Source: Sandaracinus sp.
Lineage (GTDB): Bacteria > Myxococcota_A > Polyangia > Polyangiales > Houyiibacteriaceae
DNA length: 64,000 bases
Direction of reading: 5' to 3'
Assembly: GCA_002699025.1 (NCBI GenBank)
Contig: PABA01000155.1
Coordinates: 1 to 64,000, forward strand
Below are positions 56,773 to 64,000 of this stretch, one piece after another (within the stretch, counting starts at the first letter, position 1; each line of letters begins with the position of its first letter). The notes beneath the pieces were generated by a model, which worked only from the letters and a program-made list of their open reading frames with translations, was not told where the DNA came from and did not search any database. The translations under genes were made by a program, and so were the position numbers.

Positions 56773-57203
56773 GCCCGAGAGTCGGGAGGGCGGAGGGCGC
56801 GTGGCCGGCCGGCCACCGCCGCATGCGGCGTTGCGCTCGCTCGACGTAGCGCTGCTACGCCTTCACTCCCGCGCCTTGCCTGCGACGCCGGCCGACTCGG
56901 CCCCACACCCCCCGCCCTCCCGACTCTCGGGCCGTGGAAGTGCTTCGGTACGACCGCGGGACATCGCCGGGCTCGTCGTTCCGCGTCTGGCCGGGTCCGC
57001 CGCGCGTCCCCCGCCCGCGCGACTCTCGGGCCGTGGAAGTGCTTCGGTACGACCGCGGGACGTCGCCGGGCTCGTCGTTCGGCGTCTGACTGGGTGCGCC
57101 GCGCGTGCCTTCGTCCCGTGTCATCGTGAGGCGCTGGAGTCTCGTTCGATCCGGGACGTGTCGGAAGCGAGACCGCGGGGATCGCGTTTGATCCGGGGCG
57201 GGA
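56773..57203. repeat. Intergenic region with a 99-bp direct repeat
   Basis: No gene is recognised. The stretch beginning CGACTCTCGGGCCGTGGAAG at 56921 recurs at 57020 with very few changes over about 75 bp, and the flanking bases keep the similarity to about 57110. A long open frame through it is created by repetition and GC content and does not look like protein. Confidence 0.7.
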
Positions 57204-57448
57204 TCAGCGTTGGAACGGCGGTGGGTCGAGCGGGGGGCGGGGCCGGGATCGTGGGGATGGGGGGAGGCAGAAGAACGCGCCGGTGAGGACGAGGACCACG
57301 GCGGCGATGGCGAAGACGAGCTTCAGCTCACGGCGGGTGTGGCGGGCGATGGCCCCCGCTCGGCGCGGCTGTAGACGCGGGGCCGGAAGGAGTCGGCGTA
57401 GGCCTCGGCCTCCTCGCGGGAGAAGAAGAGCCGGCCGTTGCGCGCCAT
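57204..57448 (-). pseudogene. Small membrane protein gene with a homopolymer frameshift
   Basis: The ATG at 57448 reads MARNGRLFFSREEAEAYADS and FRPRVYSRAERG, then stops early at 57323. One extra G in the G5 run (plus-strand C5 at 57353-57357) would continue it as AIARHTRRELKLVFAIAAVV LVLTGAFFCL, a clear membrane segment with a Pro-rich tail to 57204. The second part has no start codon of its own. A real frameshift, a programmed slip or a sequencing error are all possible. Confidence 0.6.
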
Positions 57449-57528
57449 GTGCCCATGGCGCCGCATCCGGGCTCCGGGCGATCGGCTCCGGGCAGGTGGG
57501 CTCCGGGGCTCGACTCCGCGGGCGCGGC

Positions 57529-58644
57529 TCAGAAGCCGCGGCGGATGTGGAGGAGCTCGGCGAAGGGGCGGAGGCGCCCGAGGCGGACCATGTCCGGGTC
57601 GAGGAGCAGGTCGTCGTCGCGGAGACGCCCCTCGGCGTAGGCGGCCTGGCTGGCCTCCCACCAGGCGTCCACGTCCGGCACGTGCGGGACCACGGACTGC
57701 TCGCGCAGCGGGCGGACGGGCGGCAGGTCCTTCCCCGCGTGGAGCGCCTCGAGGATGGCCTCGACCACCGGGCCCTCCTCCTCGTCGGCCTGGGCCTTCA
57801 GCTGCTCGAGCAGGCGGAGCAGCGGCTTCGGATCGCCCGAGCGGCGCACGATCGGCCCGAGCACCTCGGCCACGCGGCCGGGCGAGGTCTCCCGCTGGGC
57901 CCAGCGGGCCGCCGGCGCGTAGGACGCCAGCCGGGTCGCCGCCTCCCGCGCGCTCGCCTCGTCGTCGAGGATCGCGGCGATCTTCAAGGCCTCCCAGTCG
58001 CACCAGGGCAACGGCGGCACGCAGCGCGCCGCCTGCAGATACGCCGCGAGCGAGTCGGCGGGCCGCCCCGAGCGCTTGAGCGCGTGCGCCACCGTCGCGT
58101 GCGCCGTCGCCACGTCCGGCTCGACCTCGGCATGCCGCTGCCCGCTCCGCAGATAGGTCTCGAGCGTGAAGTCGGCGCCGAAGTCGTCCGACGTCCACTC
58201 GGCCACGCAGACCCGGCACCAGCCGTCGAAGGTCCGGTACATGAGCCGGTGCTCGTCGAGGTCCTGGTAGTAGTCGACGACCGGCCAGGTGTCCGAGACG
58301 GGCCCAGCGCTCCGATCGAAGGCCAGAAGGCTCCCCTCGGGCGTCTTGTGGAAGGGCAGGAGTAGCTCCGTGTCGAGGAAGTCGCCCCCCACGGCCTCGG
58401 CGTACTCCCGCACCGTATGCCCGATCGTGCCCGGCTCGATGCCCGCCGGCAGGAGCTCGCCCGCCGGGAGCACGCCCCCGTTGAAGCGCGTCAGCACGAA
58501 GCGGAGATCCGCCGGGATGGGCCCGCCGAGCATCTGCTCCAGCGCGGCGATGTCGGACGTCGTCGCCGGCGGATTCAGCTGGATCTCGGCGTCGTCGCGA
58601 TGCGCCTCGACCCAGCGGATGAACTCGCGTACCCCGCGGTGCAC
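57529..58644 (-). CDS. SMI1/KNR4 (SUKH)-like protein
   Basis: 371 residues. The N-terminal 150 follow the SUKH pattern: IAALEQMLGGPIPADLRFVL TRFNGG, a long variable middle, then LLAFDRSAGPVSDTW and YRTFDGWCRVCVAEW. The C-terminal half is helical, TPR-like (AHATVAHALKRSGRPADSLA AYLQAARCV). SUKH proteins serve as immunity factors against polymorphic toxins or as general interaction domains. No toxin gene is adjacent. It is divergent from the transglycosylase gene. Confidence 0.78.
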   Translation of the reverse strand: MHRGVREFIRWVEAHRDDAEIQLNPPATTSDIAALEQMLGGPIPADLRFVLTRFNGGVLPAGELLPAGIEPGTIGHTVREYAEAVGGDFLDTELLLPFHKTPEGSLLAFDRSAGPVSDTWPVVDYYQDLDEHRLMYRTFDGWCRVCVAEWTSDDFGADFTLETYLRSGQRHAEVEPDVATAHATVAHALKRSGRPADSLAAYLQAARCVPPLPWCDWEALKIAAILDDEASAREAATRLASYAPAARWAQRETSPGRVAEVLGPIVRRSGDPKPLLRLLEQLKAQADEEEGPVVEAILEALHAGKDLPPVRPLREQSVVPHVPDVDAWWEASQAAYAEGRLRDDDLLLDPDMVRLGRLRPFAELLHIRRGF

Positions 58645-58743
58645 CCCCCTTTGCTAACCCGCCGGGGCCTCCCCCGTCGAGCGAGAAGCATGCCGGCGGG
58701 CCGTTTCCTGGGCGCGCCCGGCTCGGGATCGTAGGATCCGACG

Positions 58744-60888
58744 GTGCGTCCCACCGCCTTCGTGCTCGCCCTCGCGGCCCTCGCCGGGGCGTCCTCCGCC
58801 GCCGCCCAGCCGCGCGACCCGCAGACCGTCGAGGAGGGCGCCGAGCTCGACCACTACCTCGAAGGCGAGGAGTCGCCGCGCCTCGAGGCCCTCCGCCTGG
58901 ACGAGCTCCGCCTCTTCCGCCGGCAGCAGGCCCTCGTGGAGGCCCCGGCCGTCACCTACGGCCTCCCGGACGCCCTCGGCAGCGACGTGCCCCCGGACGA
59001 GCGCGTCGCCCGCGGCGCCCCCCTCCCCTGGCTCGAAGGCCTGAACCTCCCGGACCTCCCGGTGCGCTTCCACGAGCAGGTCGTCGAGTACCTCGAGTAC
59101 TTCAAGCAGAACCGCCGCGGGCGCATGCTCATGCGCGCCTGGATGGAGCGCGCCAGCCGCTACGGCGGGATGATCCGCGAGGAGCTGGTCGCCCGCGGCC
59201 TGCCCGAGGACCTGCGCTGCGTGGCCATGGCCGAGAGCGGCTTCGACCCGACGGTGCGCTCGCGCCGCGGCGCCGCCGGCATGTGGCAGTTCGTGCCGCG
59301 GACGGGCGCCGAGTACGGCCTCGAGCGGAGCCGCTGGTTCGACGAGCGCATGGACCCGAGCAAGTCGACGCGCGCCGCCGCCGAGTTCCTCGGGGACCTC
59401 CACCGGCGCTTCGGGAGCTGGGAGCTCGCGCTGGCCGCCTACAACATGGGCTACGGCGCCCTGCTCCGGGCCATTCGCAAGTACAACACGAACGACTACT
59501 GGGTCCTCGCCGGCCTCGAGGCGGGCCTGCCCTTCGAGACCACGGTCTACGTGGCGAAGATCATGGCCTGCGCCGTCGTCATGCGGAACGCGGACGCCTT
59601 CGACTACGGCGACCTCGACCCCGACACGCCGCTCGAGACCGAGAGCTTCGAGGTGCCCGGGGGCGTGCGCCTGAGCCGGCTGGCGCGGCTGGCGGGGGTC
59701 GAGCGCGAAGAGCTCGAGGCGCTGAACCCGGAGCTCCTCCGCGGGCGGGTGCCGCCGAGCGCGCGCCGGTGGGCCGTGCGCATCCCGGCGGGGCAGGCCG
59801 ACCACTTCGCGCGGGTCTGGAGCCGCGTCCGCCCGCAGGACCCGGCGCACCAGGCCTACGTCGTCCGCTTCGGCGAGTCGCTCCGGGACGTCGCGCGCCG
59901 CTTCCGGACCACGCCGGGCGAGATCGAGCGCATGAACGACATGCTCGACGGCGAGACCATCGGCGCCGGGACCACGCTGCTCGTGCCGGCCGTGGAGCCG
60001 CGCGAGGACGAGCGGGACGAGGCCCCGGTGGTCGCCGTGCCCGAGGGCCGCTTCGCCTATCGGGACCGCGTGCGCGTCTTCTACGAGACCTCGCGCGGCG
60101 ACACGCTCGCGGAGATCGCGGCCTTCTTCCAGGTGCGCGAGGACGAGATCCGCCGCTGGAACCACGTGGACGCGGACGCTTCGCTGCAGGACGAGATGAT
60201 GCTGCAGCTCTTCGTGCCGCGGAGCGTGGACCTCTCGCAGGCGCTGGTGCTCCGCGAGGGCGAGGTGCGGCTCGTGACCGTGGGCACGGAGCGCTTCTTC
60301 GACGAGCACGAGGCGCGGCAGGGGCGCGTGCGCTTCCGTTACCGGGTCGTCGAGGGGGACACGCTCTCGAGCATCGGCCGGCGCTTCGGGCTGAGCATCG
60401 GGAGCATCGCGCGCATCAACCGCTTCAGCCGGCGCTCGGACCTGCGGGTCGGGCAGGAGATCATCATCTACGCCGACGAGGATCGGGTGCCCGCGCGCTT
60501 CCGGCGGCAGGCGAACGAGGCGACGGCGAGCGCCGCGGAGAGCGCGCCGGCGGCGGCGGTGATCGCGGCGCCGACCCCCGAGCGCGGGGCGAGCGCGGAC
60601 GAAGATGAGGACGCGCGCGAGAACGCACCGGCCGCCGAAGAGGAAGCCGAAGCGAGCGCGGACGACTCCGAGGACCTCGCGGCGGAGGCGGACGCCGACG
60701 CGGAGGGCGAAGGCGACTCGGACGCCGCGGCGGAGGGCGAGCCGGAAGAGGGAGCCGACGCGCCGGACGAGGCCGCACAGGGCGAAACGGCACAGGGCGA
60801 AACCCAGGACGAAGCCGCCCAGGACGGTCTCTCGGCCGACGCCACGGACCCGCGCGAGGAGCCCGAGATCGCCCACGCCGGCTGCTGA
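58744..60888 (+). CDS. Membrane-bound lytic murein transglycosylase D-like, with LysM domains
   Basis: 714 residues, GTG start, signal peptide (VLALAALAGASSAAAQ). An SLT family 1 domain (about 140-290) has the catalytic glutamate E164 in AMAESGFDP, then AAGMWQFVPRTGAEYGL and AAYNMGYG. Three LysM modules follow near 370-415, 455-500 and 535-580 (VVEGDTLSSIGRRFGLSIGS), which bind peptidoglycan. The last 120 residues are highly acidic (Glu/Asp/Ala) and disordered, an unusual tail. It would cut glycan strands in the periplasm. Confidence 0.92.
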   Translation: MRPTAFVLALAALAGASSAAAQPRDPQTVEEGAELDHYLEGEESPRLEALRLDELRLFRRQQALVEAPAVTYGLPDALGSDVPPDERVARGAPLPWLEGLNLPDLPVRFHEQVVEYLEYFKQNRRGRMLMRAWMERASRYGGMIREELVARGLPEDLRCVAMAESGFDPTVRSRRGAAGMWQFVPRTGAEYGLERSRWFDERMDPSKSTRAAAEFLGDLHRRFGSWELALAAYNMGYGALLRAIRKYNTNDYWVLAGLEAGLPFETTVYVAKIMACAVVMRNADAFDYGDLDPDTPLETESFEVPGGVRLSRLARLAGVEREELEALNPELLRGRVPPSARRWAVRIPAGQADHFARVWSRVRPQDPAHQAYVVRFGESLRDVARRFRTTPGEIERMNDMLDGETIGAGTTLLVPAVEPREDERDEAPVVAVPEGRFAYRDRVRVFYETSRGDTLAEIAAFFQVREDEIRRWNHVDADASLQDEMMLQLFVPRSVDLSQALVLREGEVRLVTVGTERFFDEHEARQGRVRFRYRVVEGDTLSSIGRRFGLSIGSIARINRFSRRSDLRVGQEIIIYADEDRVPARFRRQANEATASAAESAPAAAVIAAPTPERGASADEDEDARENAPAAEEEAEASADDSEDLAAEADADAEGEGDSDAAAEGEPEEGADAPDEAAQGETAQGETQDEAAQDGLSADATDPREEPEIAHAGC

Positions 60889-60952
60889 GCCGGGCCTCTC
60901 GGCCCGCTCACGACGGCCCGCCGCCTGCTTCTCTCCTGCTACTGTCCGCCCG

Positions 60953-62188
60953 ATGCGGAGCATTCGAGAGGCGCTCGACGCCATGATGCCGGCCTTCACG
61001 CCTCGCCCCGCCGAGCGCGTGGGGCTCCTGGACGCCGCCGGCCGGCACCTCGCCACCGACCTCGCCGTGCGGACGGACGCCCCCGCCTTCGACAACAGCG
61101 CGATGGACGGCTACGCGGTCCGCGCCGCCGAGCTCGAGGACGCCGGCGAGGAGGCCCCGGTCGAGCTCCCCGTGGCCGGCGAGAGCCGCGCCGGGGGCCC
61201 GCCCCCCGCGCCGCTCCCCGAGGGCGCCGCGATGCGCATCTTCACCGGCGCCCCCCTGCCCGCGGGCGCCGACGCCGTGGTCGTGCAGGAGGACACGGAG
61301 CGCCGCGGCGATCGGGTCGCCCTCCGCTTCGCGCCGAAGCCGGCCCACCACGTACGCCAGCGGGGCTCCGATCTCCGGGCCGGCGAGCCGCTCCTCGGCG
61401 CCGGCGCCCCCATCGGCCCGGGCGCCATCGGCCTCCTCGCGAGCCAGGGCATCGGCGAGCTCGACGTCCACCGCCGGCCCCGGGTGGCCCTCCTCTCCAC
61501 CGGCGACGAGCTCCGCGATCTGAGCGAGCCGGCGCGCCCGGGGAGCATCGTCAACAGCAACGCCTACATGCTCGCCGCCCTGGTCCGATCCGTCGGCGCC
61601 GAGCCCCTCGTGCTCCCGCGCGCCGGGGACGACCTCGACGCCCTCACCACGCGCGTCCGGGCCGGGCTCGAGGCGGACCTGCTCGTCACGACCGGCGGCG
61701 TGAGCGTCGGCGAGTACGATTTGGTGCGCGAGGCCATGGAGCGCGCTGGCGTCGAGATGGGCTTCTGGAAGATCGCCATCAAGCCCGGCAAGCCCCTCGC
61801 CTTCGGCGCCGCCGGCGCCACGCCCGTCGTCGGCCTCCCGGGCAACCCGGTCAGCGCCTTCGTCACCTTCCACGTCTTCGTCGCGCCGGGCCTCCGCCGC
61901 ATGGCCGGGGACCCCGCCCCGCACCTCGCCCCCCGGCCCGTCCGCCTCGGCGATCCCTTCCGCCACCGCCCCGGCCGCACCCAGCTCGTCCGCGCGCGCC
62001 TCGAGGACGGCGAAGACGGCCCGGTCGCGTGCCTCCACGGGCGCCAGGGCAGCGGCGATCTGGCGTCGATCGCCTGGGCGGATGCGCTGGTGGTGCTTCC
62101 CGGCGAGCGCGAGCGCTTCGAGCCCGGGGACTCGGTCGCCGCCCTGCCCCTCCGCGCCGCCCGCGCCGCCACGCCGGCCTTCGCATGA
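60953..62188 (+). CDS. moeA: Molybdopterin molybdenumtransferase
   Basis: 411 residues. MoeA motifs: PAFDNSAMDGYAVRA, RIFTGAPLPAGADAVVVQED, RRPRVALLSTGDEL, SIVNSNAYML, VTTGGVSVGEYDLVREAM, KIAIKPGKPLAFG and GLPGNPVSA. It inserts molybdate into adenylated molybdopterin. The gene begins 64 bp after the transglycosylase gene. No other cofactor gene is near, so the molybdoenzyme served is not known. Confidence 0.95.
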   Translation: MRSIREALDAMMPAFTPRPAERVGLLDAAGRHLATDLAVRTDAPAFDNSAMDGYAVRAAELEDAGEEAPVELPVAGESRAGGPPPAPLPEGAAMRIFTGAPLPAGADAVVVQEDTERRGDRVALRFAPKPAHHVRQRGSDLRAGEPLLGAGAPIGPGAIGLLASQGIGELDVHRRPRVALLSTGDELRDLSEPARPGSIVNSNAYMLAALVRSVGAEPLVLPRAGDDLDALTTRVRAGLEADLLVTTGGVSVGEYDLVREAMERAGVEMGFWKIAIKPGKPLAFGAAGATPVVGLPGNPVSAFVTFHVFVAPGLRRMAGDPAPHLAPRPVRLGDPFRHRPGRTQLVRARLEDGEDGPVACLHGRQGSGDLASIAWADALVVLPGERERFEPGDSVAALPLRAARAATPAFA

Positions 62189-62576
62189 GCCGGCGCCCAG
62201 GAGCCAGCGATCGCTTGCGGCGCCGTTCACACCGAGGAGCGGACCGCCCCCGGCTCCGAGCGGCCGCTTCTGACCGACCGAAGGGCTCGCATCAGCCGAT
62301 GTCGCCCTTCATGGCCCATGAGCCGGCCGCGGGTGGAAGCTCGACCCCCGGCGCCGCGTTGGCTCTGCGTCGGCGGTCGCCCCGCGTGGTCGCTCCCGCC
62401 CAAGGAAGTCTCGCCGCTTCCGTCGTACACTGAGAGACACATCGAGGAGCCGCCGGCCCTGGCCACCTCCGCGCCCGGCCCCAGGTTCCTCCCTCGCACG
62501 CTCCCGACGCGCCCCGGCCCCCCGAAAAGCCCTCACCCGGAAACTTCTCGCCGCCCGCCGCGTCCCACACTTCCAG
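62189..62576. other. Intergenic stretch, nothing recognised
   Basis: 388 bp between moeA and the next gene. Frames on both strands are open because of high GC but do not read as protein, and no clear hairpin-plus-T terminator or RNA gene was seen. It should contain the promoter of the following gene. Confidence 0.4.
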
Positions 62577-64000
62577 ATGGCCCTTCCCTCCAACGTCCGC
62601 CGCGCCCTCGCCACCGTCCGGCGCCGGGTGCGCCTGCAGCGCGCGCTGGACGCCGGCTCGGTGCTCCTCGTCGCCGGCCTGGGGCTCGCGGCCATCGTCC
62701 TCACGCTGGTGAAGACGGGCGCGCTGGCCGAGCCGGAGGGCACCCGCTGGTTCTGGGTCGCCGCCGCCCTCCCCGTCCTCGGCGTGCTCCTCGGGGCCCT
62801 CCGGCCCGTCTCCCGTCTGCTCCCGGCCCAGCTCGTCGATCGCAGCCACGGCCTCCGCTCGCGCCTCGCCAACGCGCAGGAGTTCGCCGAGGCCGAGGAG
62901 CGCACGCCCTTCATGGACGCGGCCATCGCCGACGCCGAGGCGAGAGCGAAGGACATCGAGGCCAAGCGCGCGATGCCGCTCCGGGCGCCGCGCGATCTCC
63001 TGGCGGCCGCGGCCCTGGGGCTGGGCGTCTTCGGCCTCGCGCAGCTCGAGGTCCCCGAGCGGCAGGCGGTGGCCCTGCCCCCGCAGCTCGCGCCCATGCT
63101 CCTCGACTCGGACGCGCTCGACGCCTTCGACAGCAGCCTCGACCCGGTGCTCCGCGACCGGGAGACGAGCGAGGACGTGCGCACGGCCGCGCGCCAGCTG
63201 AACCAGATCCTCGAGGACATCGCGGACCGCCGCCTCGACCGCGCGGAGGCGCTCCGGCGCATCCAGGCGCTCGAGCAGCAGCTCGCCGAGGGGCGCCCGA
63301 TGGACGCCCAGGCCATGCAGGAGTCGCTGCGCGACGTGGGCCGCGAGCTCGACCGGGCCTCGCTCGCCGAGGCCGCCTCCGAGGCGCTCCGGGACGCCAA
63401 CGCCTCCGAGGCCGCCGACGCGGTGCGCGAGCTGGCCACCCGGCTCGAGACCGAGGCGCCGAGCCGGCGCGAGCTCGACCGGCTGCGCGAGGCGCTCGAC
63501 CGGGCGTCGCGGGATCGGGACGAGCGCCGCCGCGAGGAGCTCCAGCAGGAGCGCGAGCGCCTCGAGCGGCTACTCCGGCAGCAGCGCGAGGAGCAGCCGG
63601 ACACGCCCCAGGAGCGGCGGCTGCTGCAGCGCCGGGAGCGCCAGCTCGAGCGGCTCCAGCGGGAGCAGCAGCAGCTCGAGGAGCAGCGCCGCCAGCTCGA
63701 CCGGCTCCGCCGGGAGATGCAGGAGGCCGCCGAGAACCTGAACCGGAACGCGCAGGATCGGCAGCAGGCCTCCGAGCAGCTCCGCCGCATGGCCGAGGAG
63801 CTGAACCGGATGGCGCGCGAGCAGATGAGCGAGGAGCAGCGCCGCCAGCTCGAGCGGCAGATGCGCCAGCTCCGCGAGATGATCCGGCGCCAGCAGCAAC
63901 AACAGCAGCAAGGCGGCCAGGGGCAGAACGGTCAGGGCCAGAACGGCCAGGGGCGCCAGGGTCGCCTGAGGCGCTTCGTGCTCCAGGCCGGCGGCCAGGG
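62577..64000 (+). CDS. Membrane-anchored coiled-coil protein (DUF4175-like), partial
   Basis: It starts at ATG 62577 (MALPSNVRRALATVRRRVRL) and runs off the window without a stop, giving at least 474 residues. Two hydrophobic segments near residues 27-44 and 60-76, and a third near 142-155, are followed by very long charged helices. From about residue 310 it is an almost continuous Arg/Gln/Glu coiled coil (ERERLERLLRQQREEQ...), turning Gln/Gly-rich at the edge. The layout resembles DUF4175-type proteins of unknown role, but this is not certain. Confidence 0.6.
   Translation, partial: MALPSNVRRALATVRRRVRLQRALDAGSVLLVAGLGLAAIVLTLVKTGALAEPEGTRWFWVAAALPVLGVLLGALRPVSRLLPAQLVDRSHGLRSRLANAQEFAEAEERTPFMDAAIADAEARAKDIEAKRAMPLRAPRDLLAAAALGLGVFGLAQLEVPERQAVALPPQLAPMLLDSDALDAFDSSLDPVLRDRETSEDVRTAARQLNQILEDIADRRLDRAEALRRIQALEQQLAEGRPMDAQAMQESLRDVGRELDRASLAEAASEALRDANASEAADAVRELATRLETEAPSRRELDRLREALDRASRDRDERRREELQQERERLERLLRQQREEQPDTPQERRLLQRRERQLERLQREQQQLEEQRRQLDRLRREMQEAAENLNRNAQDRQQASEQLRRMAEELNRMAREQMSEEQRRQLERQMRQLREMIRRQQQQQQQGGQGQNGQGQNGQGRQGRLRRFVLQAGGQ

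Noticed and set aside
56801-57286. A 161-codon frame with duplicated SGRGSASVRPRD segments
   Set aside because: It follows the 99-bp direct repeat in noncoding DNA. The two halves are copies at the DNA level and the composition is unlike the genes around it.

Overview
The window reads as chromosomal DNA from a very GC-rich bacterium, most likely a myxobacterium (Myxococcota; a Sandaracinaceae or Polyangia-type genome would fit, but this is inference). The reasons are the high GC, the density of NtrC-type regulators, a Ser/Thr kinase, MshEN-domain proteins, FHA-GGDEF and HD-GYP proteins, many lipoproteins, and tandem repeats between genes. No tRNA or rRNA gene was recognised.

Layout. 0.2-9.4 kb: cysteine desulfurase, receiver-histidine kinase, MshEN/GAF protein, sigma-54 activator, acetyltransferase-like protein, polysaccharide deacetylase and an unknown protein. 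9.4-12.7 kb: an accessory strip with a hypothetical protein, two frame-broken genes, a TPR-ankyrin protein and a gene start cut off by the CRISPR array. 12.8-33.9 kb: a complete type I-E CRISPR-Cas island. Its array has 192 repeats and 191 spacers by my count and is read on the minus strand. It is preceded by cas2, cas1, cas6e, cas5e, cas7e, cas11 and cas8e in one tightly overlapping operon, with cas3 farther upstream. 34-43.5 kb: lipoproteins, a DUF1877-like protein, another MshEN protein, two response regulators, an HD phosphohydrolase. 44-64 kb: polA, ffh, a CBM9-like lipoprotein, a membrane protein, a Ser/Thr kinase, an HD-GYP regulator, a CPBP protease, an FHA-GGDEF cyclase, a SUKH protein, a LysM transglycosylase, moeA and the start of a coiled-coil membrane protein.

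The most interesting signal is in the 438 bp between cas3 and cas8e. Two degenerate CRISPR-repeat-like hairpins (about 30987-31011 and 31034-31060) flank a 22-nt pseudo-spacer and face the opposite way to the cas genes. The first keeps a perfect type I-E 5' handle (ATGAACCG). The pseudo-spacer matches a site only 50 bp away (30943-30962) that is preceded by the classical I-E PAM AAG. Three of its five mismatches fall at guide positions 6, 12 and 18, the positions Cascade flips out and does not read. The site lies in the only AT-rich, promoter-like stretch of the region. This looks like a built-in noncanonical crRNA that directs Cascade to its own control region, in the manner of CreR autoregulation or CreTA addiction modules. 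The same gap holds a 40-bp perfect palindrome that shares an 11-mer with the array leader.

Functionally, the CRISPR island is a self-contained adaptive immune system with an apparent regulatory guide. The flanking chromosome is rich in two-component and cyclic-di-GMP signalling (cyclase, HD-GYP phosphodiesterase and two MshEN proteins without ATPase domains). The repeat count, promoters and pseudo-spacer match were found by reading the sequence by eye.
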